Assembly (NCBI GenBank): GCA_032122625.1
Contig: JAQBGG010000140.1
Location: forward strand, 1-28,527
Reading direction: 5' to 3'
Length of the DNA stretch: 28,527 nucleotides
From: CAXMST01 sp032122625
GTDB lineage: Bacteria; Actinomycetota; Thermoleophilia; Solirubrobacterales; 70-9
Below, piece after piece: positions 8,763 to 17,426 of this stretch (the first letter of the stretch is position 1; the number at the start of each line of letters is the position of its first letter). The position numbers were made by a program, and so were the translations under genes. A model generated the notes under the pieces. That model saw nothing but the letters and a program-made list of their open reading frames with translations. It did no database searches and was not told the DNA's origin.

Positions 8763-9591
8763 CGTGCAGGAGCTCCCTCGTCTGCGCAGCGTCGGCGACC
8801 TCGCGGCCGAGCGAACCGGCGAGGTCGACGGCAGCCTCGACCAGCGCCGCGTTGGACGGAGCGTGCACGCCGCGGGAGATGTAGGCGACGTCCTCGAGAC
8901 CGGTGCGGATTCCGGGCGCTCCATGGAGCAACGCGAGAGCCATCATCCGCCTGTGGTGGCGACCGATGCAGGTCACGGTCCAGAAGGTCTCGGGCGGCAG
9001 TGGCCGCAGCATCGCAGTCAGCGCCTCGGGGGAGGCGTCGATTCCACCCGGGACCCCGAAGACGAGATTGATTCGCATCGGTGCGCTCAGCAGCCCCTGC
9101 TCGAGCCAGCGGACGGCGCTGATCACGTGGCCGACATCGAAGGCCTCGACCTCCAGCGCGATCCCCGCGGCAGTCGCCTTCTCGACGATCCCGCGGCCCG
9201 CCGGCGGCGGCGTGATGAAGGTCTCGTCGCCGAAGTTCATCGAGCCGGACTCGACGCCGGAGATGTCGGGATTCGCCTCGAGCCCGGTAGTCCGCTCGTC
9301 GATCGTCATCTCGTTGGCGCCGCCGGTCGAGACCATTACCAGGAGGTCCGATCCGGCCCGGATCCGCTCGATCACGTCGACGAACAGCTCCGGCCGGCCG
9401 CTCGGGGTGCCGTCGTCCTCGCGGACGTGCAGGTGGGCGACCGTCGCCCCCGCCACACCCGCGGCGACCGCCGAGTCGGCGATCTCGGCGGTCGTGTATG
9501 GGATGTTCGGGTTGTTCTCGCGGAACACGTCGGCGCCGGTGACGGCGACCGTGAGCACAACCGGATCGGCATCCCAGGCTCGTGCGGCCAT
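8755..9591 (-). CDS. kce: BKACE-family 3-keto-5-aminohexanoate cleavage enzyme
   Basis: A 278-aa TIM-barrel enzyme of the BKACE (DUF849) family. These condense a beta-keto acid with acetyl-CoA and split it into acetoacetate and a new acyl-CoA; the founding member Kce acts on 3-keto-5-aminohexanoate in lysine degradation. Visible: VTGADVFRENNPNIPYTTAEIA near the N-terminus, zinc ligands His53 and His55 in VAHLHVRED, Glu233 in TGLEDVAY, the ESGSMNFG block, and GVPGGIDASPEAL. The ATG at 9591 overlaps the thioesterase stop as TGATG and has GGAGGGTTG upstream. Many BKACE members have other substrates; the kdd gene two positions upstream in the same operon is what favours the 3-keto-5-aminohexanoate role. 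Confidence 0.86.
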   Translation of the reverse strand: MAARAWDADPVVLTVAVTGADVFRENNPNIPYTTAEIADSAVAAGVAGATVAHLHVREDDGTPSGRPELFVDVIERIRAGSDLLVMVSTGGANEMTIDERTTGLEANPDISGVESGSMNFGDETFITPPPAGRGIVEKATAAGIALEVEAFDVGHVISAVRWLEQGLLSAPMRINLVFGVPGGIDASPEALTAMLRPLPPETFWTVTCIGRHHRRMMALALLHGAPGIRTGLEDVAYISRGVHAPSNAALVEAAVDLAGSLGREVADAAQTRELLHVG

Positions 9592-9989
9592 CAACCCTCC
9601 CCGCTTCCTTCTGACAGAGCCGAGCGCTCGGCGGCGGTGATCGGCCGCGAGCCACGCGAGTCCGGATCCCAGAGGACGAGCGCGAACTCGGCCTCGACCA
9701 GGACCTCGCCGTCGGGGCCAAGGACGCGCTCGCTCGTTCTCACGCTCGAGTCGCCCAGTTCGCTGACGCCACACTCGACCGTGACCAGGCCCTGGCCGGG
9801 CTCGATCTCGGCCAGATAGGTGATCGAGCAGCCGCCGACGACGTAGTTGTCGCGACCGATCCCGCGGGCGCCGAGAAATGCGTCGCGGCCCTCCTCCAGA
9901 TAGGTGAGGACGACGTTGTGGTTGACGTGCCCGAGCGCGTCCAGGTCCTGCCAGCGCATCTGCACTTCGTGGGTGGTCGCGGCAGTCAT
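9591..9989 (-). CDS. Hotdog-fold acyl-CoA thioesterase (4HBT/YbgC type)
   Basis: A 132-aa single-hotdog protein. The block RWQDLDALGHVNHNVVLTYLEEGRDAFL is the family signature DxDxxGHVNHxxxxxYxExxR, with Asp17 the expected catalytic residue. Length is standard for the 4-hydroxybenzoyl-CoA/YbgC thioesterases, which release CoA from small acyl-CoA esters in the cytosol. It sits 3 bp after kdd and overlaps kce by 1 bp, so it is made together with them. In classical lysine fermentation this slot is taken by Kal, a 3-aminobutyryl-CoA ammonia-lyase that is also a small hotdog protein; this one looks like a thioesterase rather than a Kal ortholog, and may act on 3-aminobutyryl-CoA or a later product. 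Confidence 0.88.
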   Translation of the reverse strand: MTAATTHEVQMRWQDLDALGHVNHNVVLTYLEEGRDAFLGARGIGRDNYVVGGCSITYLAEIEPGQGLVTVECGVSELGDSSVRTSERVLGPDGEVLVEAEFALVLWDPDSRGSRPITAAERSALSEGSGEG

Positions 9990-9992
9990 CGC

Positions 9993-11042
9993 TCAGACCA
10001 CCTCGGCTCCGCTGATCTCCATCGCCTCGCGTAGGGCGGGCGAGCGGCGGGCGAGGTCGAGGGCATAGGAGCCGACGTCGGGGGCGAAACCGCTGCCGAT
10101 CAGGAGACGGGCGCCGGAGCCCATCCCGTCGGCGGTCAACGCCGCGGTCTGAAAGCTCGTGGCCATCGAGAAGAAGAGGACCGCACCGGTATCGGCGGTG
10201 AGCAGCACCGCGGTCGGCTCACAGCCGCCGGCGCTGACGACGACGACGGTCAGGTCAGCGGGCGGGACGCCGGCGGCACGGCAGGCCTCGAGCGCGGTCA
10301 GCGGATCGCGCAGGTCGGCACTGACCGCGACGTCACAGAGGCCGACCTCGGTGAGCCTCTCGACGGCGTCTGGATCGATGTCGACGGCGACCAGGGTGCC
10401 ACCCGTCATCACATCGCGTGCTGCCGCCAGGGCCAGCTTGCCCGCGTGCCCGGCGCCGAGCACGCAGACGGTGCCGTCCCGCGGAGCCAGATCGCGGGTG
10501 TGCGAGCCGGCGGCGTAGACGTCGAACAACTCGAGCGCCGGGCCGAGCGGCAGGTCCTCGGGAAGCTCGTTCCAGGGGGCCCGCTGGCAGACGTATGCGT
10601 GCCCTTCGACCTCGATCTGTGCCGAGCTCGGCTCAACGCTCGTGACCCGCTCGAGCCTCAGCGGTGTCAGGGTCAGCGAAGCCAGCGTGACCACGCGGGT
10701 ACCGATCGCCGGAGGATCTTCGAAGCGTGAACCGACTGCGGTCACGGTGCCGAGGGCGACACCGCCGGAGCCGGTCTCGGGGTTGTGCATCTTGCCGCGA
10801 GCGAAGATGATCGCGATGATCCGCTCCGCCATACGCTCGGGATCCGCCGAGGCATGCTCGCGGATGTTCCGGAACGAGGTCGAGTCCAGGCAGAGACGAT
10901 CGACGGCCACCTCGAACTCGAACGGGCGCACCGGTCCGCTCGGTTCGAGCCGCTCGGCCGGCTGCGGCAGCGCTCCACCCGGAGCCAAGACCCGATCGGC
11001 TCCCAGTCGCTGCCCTGTCTCCTCCACCAACGAAGCGTTCAT
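9993..11042 (-). CDS. kdd: L-erythro-3,5-diaminohexanoate dehydrogenase
   Basis: A 349-aa NAD(P)-dependent enzyme that oxidatively deaminates 3,5-diaminohexanoate to 5-amino-3-oxohexanoate, the step before Kce. Support: the N-terminal GALPQPAERLEP block characteristic of Kdd, the SFRNI block near residue 56, RIIAIIFARGKMHNPETGSGGVALGTV, and the Rossmann motif VCVLGAGHAGKLAL (Gly196, Gly198, Gly201). Length matches the family. The ATG at 11042 lies only about 12 bp from a plausible -10 element, so the transcript may be almost leaderless. It is the first gene of the minus-strand operon and is followed after 3 bp by the thioesterase gene. I recognised the family by its pattern; a database comparison was not possible. 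Confidence 0.85.
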   Translation of the reverse strand: MNASLVEETGQRLGADRVLAPGGALPQPAERLEPSGPVRPFEFEVAVDRLCLDSTSFRNIREHASADPERMAERIIAIIFARGKMHNPETGSGGVALGTVTAVGSRFEDPPAIGTRVVTLASLTLTPLRLERVTSVEPSSAQIEVEGHAYVCQRAPWNELPEDLPLGPALELFDVYAAGSHTRDLAPRDGTVCVLGAGHAGKLALAAARDVMTGGTLVAVDIDPDAVERLTEVGLCDVAVSADLRDPLTALEACRAAGVPPADLTVVVVSAGGCEPTAVLLTADTGAVLFFSMATSFQTAALTADGMGSGARLLIGSGFAPDVGSYALDLARRSPALREAMEISGAEVV

Positions 11043-11043
11043 G

Positions 11044-11053
11044 AACGATCGTT
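11044..11053. promoter_or_regulatory. Palindromic operator candidate AACGATCGTT
   Basis: A perfect 10-bp palindrome directly after the -10 element of the kdd promoter and covering the predicted transcription start. The AACGNNCGTT half-site spacing is typical for TetR-family operators, and a TetR gene is the fourth gene of this operon. Repression by occlusion is the natural reading. The binding itself is inferred. Confidence 0.5.
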
Positions 11054-11082
11054 AGGCTATTCATGGGTATGCTCACTGTCAA
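11054..11082 (-). promoter_or_regulatory. Promoter of the kdd-kce-dpp operon
   Basis: On the minus strand a perfect -35 TTGACA (11082-11077) is followed after 17 bp by TAGCCT (11059-11054), which keeps the first, second and last bases of the -10 consensus. The kdd ATG lies 12 bp beyond the -10, leaving a leader of roughly 5 nt, and no Shine-Dalgarno sequence fits between, so the mRNA would be near-leaderless. Confidence 0.5.
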
Positions 11083-11089
11083 GAGAAGA

Positions 11090-11117
11090 TTGACGTGATT
11101 AGACTTACCGGTAGGGA
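11090..11117 (+). promoter_or_regulatory. Possible promoter of the deacetylase gene
   Basis: Plus-strand TTGACG (11090-11095) with TAGGGA 16 bp on (11112-11117) points toward the deacetylase gene and lies back to back with the kdd promoter, 7 bp apart. The -10 match is weak. An AAGGAG at 11146-11151 lies 10 bp before the GTG start and would serve as its ribosome binding site. Confidence 0.25.
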
Positions 11118-11161
11118 AACGACCGTCATGTGGACACAGCGGAGTAAGGAGCAGAGATCCC

Positions 11162-12247
11162 GTGCAACTTGCCCTTCCCTACGTCTGGAGTGACTCCCAC
11201 TCCGACCACCAGCCGCAAGCTGAAATCTGGGTCGGGATCCGTGCCGCAGCAGCCGAGGTGCCCCAGCGGGCCGAGGCAATCCGAGCCGCGCTGCAGAAGG
11301 CGGGCGCCCGTGAAGTCCCCGCCGAGAGGCACCCCGACGAGTGCCTGCTGGCTGTCCACGACGGCGCCCTCCTCGATTACTTGAGCAGCGCCTGGCGGGG
11401 ATGGCGGGCGTCGGGGCTGACCGAGGACCCGGGCCAGGATCGCGTCGTCCCTTACCTGTTCCCTCATCCCGGGCTCGTCGGCGGGCTGGGGGTGAAGCCA
11501 CCAACGGCCGCGAGCGCCCTCGCCGGGCACTACGCCTACGACACGATGACCCTGATCGGCCCGGGAACCTGGGAGGCCGCGCGGGCCGCGGCCGATGTTG
11601 CCTTGACCGCCGCCGACCTCGTCTCCGGGGGCGAGCCGGCTGCCTACGCCTGCTGCCGCCCGCCCGGCCACCACGTCACCCGCTCCGCCTTCGGCGGCTC
11701 CTGCTATCTGAACAATGCGGCGATCGCGGCGGCCCGGCTGCGCGACCCGGGGGCCGCCGGCGGCCCGGTCGCAATCCTCGACATCGACGCCCACCACGGC
11801 AACGGCGCCCAGTCGATCTTCTACACCGACCCCGGAGTCCTGACCGGCTCCGTACACGCCGATCCCGGCGCCGGTTGGTTCCCTCACTACCTCGGCTTCG
11901 CAGCCGAGACGGGCAGCGACCCCGGCGAGGGCGCAAATCGCAACCTGCCGCTGGACCCAGGCAGCGGCGACGACCCTTGGCTGAGGGCGGTCGAATCACT
12001 CTGCGGCTGGGTCGGAGACGAGGGGGCCTCCGCGCTCGTCGTCGCTCTCGGTGTTGACGCGGCGGCCGGCGATCCGGAGAGCCCGCTCCGCGTCAGCTCC
12101 GAGGGCTACCACCGAGCCGGTCGACTGCTCGGCGAGCTCGGGCTACCTACGGTGGTGGTGCAGGAGGGCGGCTACGACCTCGAGCGGATCGGCGCGCTGG
12201 TCACCACTACCCTCGCTGGGCTGGTCACGGGCGGCAAGGCTCGTTAG
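11162..12247 (+). CDS. Class II HDAC-family deacetylase (acetylpolyamine amidohydrolase type)
   Basis: A 361-aa zinc amidohydrolase of the arginase/deacetylase fold, expected to remove acetyl groups from N-acetylated amines in the cytosol. Landmarks: GHYAYDTMTLIGPGTWEAA (bacterial acetylpolyamine amidohydrolase pattern), RPPGHH with the paired catalytic His170/His171, DIDAHHGNG with zinc ligands Asp209 and His211, LGVDA with Asp299, and QEGGYDL with Tyr338. All catalytic positions are kept. The GTG start at 11162 is the first in frame after stops and has AAGGAG upstream. It is divergent from the kdd operon across a 119-bp shared region, so co-regulation is likely. Its substrate could be an acetylpolyamine or, fitting the neighbours, an N-acetylated beta-lysine compound; that choice is inference. 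Confidence 0.9.
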   Translation: MQLALPYVWSDSHSDHQPQAEIWVGIRAAAAEVPQRAEAIRAALQKAGAREVPAERHPDECLLAVHDGALLDYLSSAWRGWRASGLTEDPGQDRVVPYLFPHPGLVGGLGVKPPTAASALAGHYAYDTMTLIGPGTWEAARAAADVALTAADLVSGGEPAAYACCRPPGHHVTRSAFGGSCYLNNAAIAAARLRDPGAAGGPVAILDIDAHHGNGAQSIFYTDPGVLTGSVHADPGAGWFPHYLGFAAETGSDPGEGANRNLPLDPGSGDDPWLRAVESLCGWVGDEGASALVVALGVDAAAGDPESPLRVSSEGYHRAGRLLGELGLPTVVVQEGGYDLERIGALVTTTLAGLVTGGKAR

Positions 12248-12308
12248 TAGGGTCCGGCCGCGTCATGGCAAGTTTCGCGCAAACAGACCGTGGGGGCGGA
12301 GTCCCGGG

Positions 12309-12335
12309 GCCGGCTCGGCGCGTAGTCGAGCCGGC
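12309..12335 (+). terminator. Hairpin after the deacetylase gene
   Basis: A perfect 9-bp inverted repeat, GCCGGCTCG and CGAGCCGGC, separated by a 9-nt loop, lies about 60 bp after the deacetylase stop. There is no T-run, so it is either a U-less actinobacterial-type terminator or an RNA hairpin in the leader of the next gene. Confidence 0.4.
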
Positions 12336-12374
12336 TGTCACCGCCACGGTCATCGGAAGTCAGTGAACTAACCC

Positions 12375-13121
12375 GTGCAGCCGCTGCCTCAGAGGGGCCG
12401 GATCTTCGAGCATCAGCGGATCACCGGTCCGGCGGATGTCGACGGTAGTGGGGTCCTGCACCTGCACTCGGTGGCCGGCTGGCTTCAGGATGCCGCCTTC
12501 GCTGACGTCCTCGACGCCGGGTTGGTCGAATCCCGGGCCTGGGTGGTGCGCCGCACGCTGTTGAGGGTTGAGCGGCCGCCGGCCTTCGCTGAGAAGCTGC
12601 GGGTGCGGACCTTCTGCGCCGGTCTCGCGAAGAGCGTCGCTGAGCGTCGCACCTCGATCGAGGGCGATCGCGGCGCCCGGATCGAGGCCGAGGCGATATG
12701 GGTCCAGGTCGATCCCGAGACCCGAATGCCGACACGTTTCGGCGATCGCTTCATCGCGATCTACGCCGAGAGCGCCGCCGGCAGGCGGGCTCGCTCGAGT
12801 CTGCGCCACCCCCCGCCTCCGGCCGCAGCCGAGCGAATCGACTGGGAGTTCCGCGCCGCCGACATCGACGTCGCGGGCCACGTCAACAACGCCGTCTACT
12901 GGCAGATCGCCGAGCAGCATCTGCCCGCGGCGGCGGGCGGCGTGGAGATCGAGATCGAGTTCCGCGGCGGCGCCGTGATCGGCACGGCGACGCTCCTCCG
13001 GCAGGGCGGGATCCTTTGGGTGCTCGACCGCGAGGGATCGGTGAGCGCCTCGGTCTCAACCCGGCCGCTGGATCGCCAAGCTTCACCGGGCAGGCGTCAA
13101 ACGGAGGAGGAATCAGAATGA
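12375..13121 (+). CDS. Acyl-ACP-thioesterase-like protein (double hotdog)
   Basis: A 248-aa protein with two tandem hotdog halves, as in the FatA/FatB acyl-ACP thioesterase family. The first half carries DVDGSGVLHLHSVAGWLQDAAFAD, the second DIDVAGHVNNAVYWQ (about residues 163-177), which matches the family pattern with catalytic Asp, Asn and His candidates. Bacterial members hydrolyse acyl-ACP or acyl-CoA thioesters. The GTG at 12375 is the first start after an in-frame stop but has no obvious ribosome binding site, so the start is less certain than the protein. The stop overlaps the ATG of the SnoaL-like gene, so the pair is translationally coupled. A role linked to histidine degradation downstream is not apparent. 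Confidence 0.82.
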   Translation: MQPLPQRGRIFEHQRITGPADVDGSGVLHLHSVAGWLQDAAFADVLDAGLVESRAWVVRRTLLRVERPPAFAEKLRVRTFCAGLAKSVAERRTSIEGDRGARIEAEAIWVQVDPETRMPTRFGDRFIAIYAESAAGRRARSSLRHPPPPAAAERIDWEFRAADIDVAGHVNNAVYWQIAEQHLPAAAGGVEIEIEFRGGAVIGTATLLRQGGILWVLDREGSVSASVSTRPLDRQASPGRRQTEEESE

Positions 13122-13594
13122 CGGCCGACCAGGATCTGCGGGCGCGGCGCGAGGCGCTCGTCCACGAGCACATGGAATCCGAGAACGAGCATCAGTTCGA
13201 GCAGACGCTCGGGACCTTCGGCCACCCTCGCTACGAGATCGTGCCGACCGGCGATGTCTTCGACGGCGAGGAGGAGGTCCGCGGCTACTTCGAGGACTCG
13301 CGCACGGCGTTCCCCGATCAGCGCAACGAGCTGATCGCCCTGCATCACACCGACGCCGGAGTGATCGTCGAGTTCGATCTCTTGGGCACCCACCTGGGGC
13401 CGCTTCGGGGGATCCCCGCCACGGGCAAGGAGTTCACCTGCAGGACCGCGGCCTTCTTCCTCTTCGAGGGCGACCAGCTGGTCTGCGAGCGGGTCTACTT
13501 CGACGCCGCGACGATCCTCTCCCAGCTCGGCCTGCTGCAGCCCGCACCCTCCCTTCAGGACGCAGGCGCCGCCGACCATGCCGAGGAGGAGTGA
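13118..13594 (+). CDS. SnoaL-like domain protein
   Basis: A 158-aa single-domain protein of the SnoaL/NTF2-like fold: an N-terminal helix region (VHEHMESENEHQFEQTLGTF), then HPRYEIVPTGDVFDGEEEVRGYFED, and a C-terminal beta-sheet with GTHLGPLRGIPATGKEF. This pattern is close to proteins annotated as ester cyclases or SnoaL-like polyketide cyclases. The fold hosts enzymes, binding proteins and inert proteins, so no reaction can be assigned. ATG at 13118 overlaps the previous stop as ATGA and has GGAGGAGG seven bases upstream. The gene ends 52 bp before hutH and may be co-transcribed with it. Confidence 0.8.
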   Translation: MTADQDLRARREALVHEHMESENEHQFEQTLGTFGHPRYEIVPTGDVFDGEEEVRGYFEDSRTAFPDQRNELIALHHTDAGVIVEFDLLGTHLGPLRGIPATGKEFTCRTAAFFLFEGDQLVCERVYFDAATILSQLGLLQPAPSLQDAGAADHAEEE

Positions 13595-13646
13595 GCAGGC
13601 ACGTCAACACCGGCTCGGGGCCGCCAGGGGATACGCTCAAGGCGTC

Positions 13647-15175
13647 TTGACTGTTTCGCTAACCGGCTCAGGTTTGAGTCGCTCCGAAGTCGTATCCGTC
13701 GCTCGCGCCGGAGCCCCGGTCTCGCTCAGTCCGGACGCGACCGCGCGGATCGAGCGCAGCGCCGCGGTCGTTGCCCGTCTCGCCGAGTCCGAGGAGCCGG
13801 TCTACGGCGTCTCCACAGGATTTGGCTCCTTGGCGACCACCCAGATTCCGCCGCAACGCCGAGAGCAGCTTCAGCGCTCGCTGGTTCGCTCGCACGCTGC
13901 CGGCATGGGGCCGCCGGTCGAGGGCGAGGTGGTCCGCGCGATGATCCTGCTCCGCGCACGCTCGCTGGCGATGGGCTTCAGCGGCGTGCGGACGATCGTC
14001 GTCGAGGGTCTGCTCGAGTTGCTGAATGCCGGTATCGCGCCGGTTGTCCCCGAGCACGGATCGCTCGGAGCGAGCGGCGACCTGGCCCCGCTCGCCCATA
14101 GCGCGCTGGTCTTGATCGGTGAAGGCGAGGCGTTCGCGGCAGACGGCAGCCGGGTTCCCGGAGCGGAAGCCCTGACGGCCGCCGGCCTCGAGCCGCTCCA
14201 GCTGACCGCCAAGGAGGGGCTGGCTCTGATCAACGGCACCGACGGCATTCTCGGCAACCTGATCCTCAGCCTGTCCGATCTGGAGAGGCTCATCCGCACG
14301 GCTGAGATCGCCGCGGCAATGACGGTCGAGGCGCTACTGGGAACCGACCGCGCTTTCGCCGCTGATCTGGTCGCCCTCCGCCCCCAGCCGGGTCAGGCCA
14401 CCAGCGCCTCGAATCTGCGGCGGCTGCTCGCCGACTCGCCGATCGTTGCCAGCCACCGGGTCAACGATCCGCGCGTGCAGGATGCCTACTCGCTGCGCTG
14501 CGCGCCACAGGTGATTGGGGCGGCAAGGGACTCACTCACGCACGCGACAACGGTGGCCGATGCCGAGCTCGCGTCCGCGATCGACAACCCGATGGTGCTC
14601 CCCGACGGGCGGGTCGAGTCCTGCGGGAACTTCCACGGCGCGCCGCTCGGCGTCGTCTGCGACCTGCTTGCGATCTCAGCCGCACAGGTCGGCGCGATCG
14701 CCGAGCGCCGCACCGACCGGCTCCTCGATGCGAGCCGCTCTCAGGGCCTGCCGCCGTTCCTTGCCGACGATCCCGGGGTAGATTCGGGCCTGATGATCGC
14801 TCAGTACACCCAGGCCGCACTGGTCACCGAGTGCCGGCGGCTCGCCGGTCCCGCGAGCACCGACTCGGTGCCGACGAGCGCGATGCAGGAGGACCACGTC
14901 TCGATGGCCTGGAGCGCCGCCCGCAAGCTGCGCACCGTGGTCGACAACCTGACTCGAATAGTCGCCGTCGAGGTCACCTGCGCGGCACGGGCCCTCGACC
15001 TCCGCAAGCCGCTCGAGCCCGGACCCGGAACCGGCGCCGCGCTCGCCTCCGTGCGCGCCCACGCTGAGGGCCCCGGACCAGATCGGTGGCTCTCTCCGGA
15101 GCTCGCGGCGGTCGAGGAGCTCGCCCGTAGCGGCGAGCTGCTGGAGGCCGTCGAGGGCGCGATCGGAGCGTTGGC

Positions 15176-15179
<4 letters not shown>
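13647..15179 (+). CDS. hutH: Histidine ammonia-lyase
   Basis: A 510-aa cytosolic enzyme that converts L-histidine to urocanate and ammonia, the first step of histidine use. The Ala-Ser-Gly triad that cyclises to the MIO electrophile is at 142-144 in GSLGASGDLAPLAH; with the TTG at 13647 as start, this Ser falls on residue 143, and Tyr53 (PVYGVSTGFG) and His83 also land on the numbers known for the Pseudomonas enzyme. That agreement and the MTVSLTGSGLSR beginning are why I prefer the TTG over the ATG at 13578, which lies inside the SnoaL gene. The C-terminal PTSAMQEDHVSMAWSAARK block is intact. The stop overlaps the hutU start as ATGA, so hutHU are coupled. Confidence 0.95.
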
Positions 15180-16851
<1,672 letters not shown>

Positions 16852-16855
<4 letters not shown>

Positions 16856-17424
16856 GCGTGCTCGGGATCCTCACGGTCGGCCACCCGGTGCTACGCGAGC
16901 GATCGCGTCAGGTAAGCGCCACAGAGCTCGCCTCGCCGGAGATCCAGACCCTGATCGACGAGATGATCGAGACGATGCGCGCCGCCGGGGGCGCCGGCCT
17001 GGCCGCCAATCAGGTCGGCCGTGCCGTGCGGATCGCGGTCGCGGAGGTGGACCACAATCCCCGCTACCCGTACAAGCCTCCGATTCCGCTGACGGTGATC
17101 GTCAACCCGGAAATCGAGCCGCTCGGCGAGGAGATCGGCCTGATCAACGAGGGCTGCCTCTCGCTGCCGGACCTGCGCGCCGAGGTGCCGCGTCACCTCG
17201 ATATCCGCATCCGCTACCTGGACCGCGAAGGAGTCGAGCACGAAGAGGTCAAACGCGGACTGACGGCCGGGACCTTCCAGCATGAGGTCGACCACCTCGA
17301 CGGCACTCTGATCGTCGATCGCGCCGACTCCCGCTCGCTGATGACCTGGGAGCACTTCGAGCGCTACCACCGCGAGGAGTTCATCGAGCGGATCAGCGCC
17401 TTCGCCGGGCAAGCGGGGTCCTGA
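16852..17424 (+). CDS. def: Peptide-deformylase-family protein inside the hut operon
   Basis: A 190-aa protein with all three peptide deformylase motifs: GAGLAANQ (47-54), EGCLSLP (100-106) and QHEVDHLDG (143-151). The metal ligands Cys102, His144, His148 and catalytic Glu145 are kept, as is a substrate-channel arginine in RAEVPRHLDIRIRYLD. As a peptide deformylase it would remove the formyl group from initiator methionine. Its location is the odd part: the GTG start overlaps the hutU stop as GTGA and it lies 2 bp before hutF, so it is an integral hut gene. HutF next to it makes N-formylglutamate, and no N-formylglutamate deformylase (HutG) is present. I infer it may be a deformylase recruited to cleave N-formylglutamate to glutamate and formate. 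The alternative is a housekeeping Def that happens to sit here. Confidence 0.93.
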
Positions 17425-17426
17425 TC

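Noticed and set aside
12265..12366. A 33-aa frame between the deacetylase and thioesterase genes
   Set aside because: It has no ribosome binding site, spans the hairpin at 12309-12335 and is compositionally like random GC-rich sequence.
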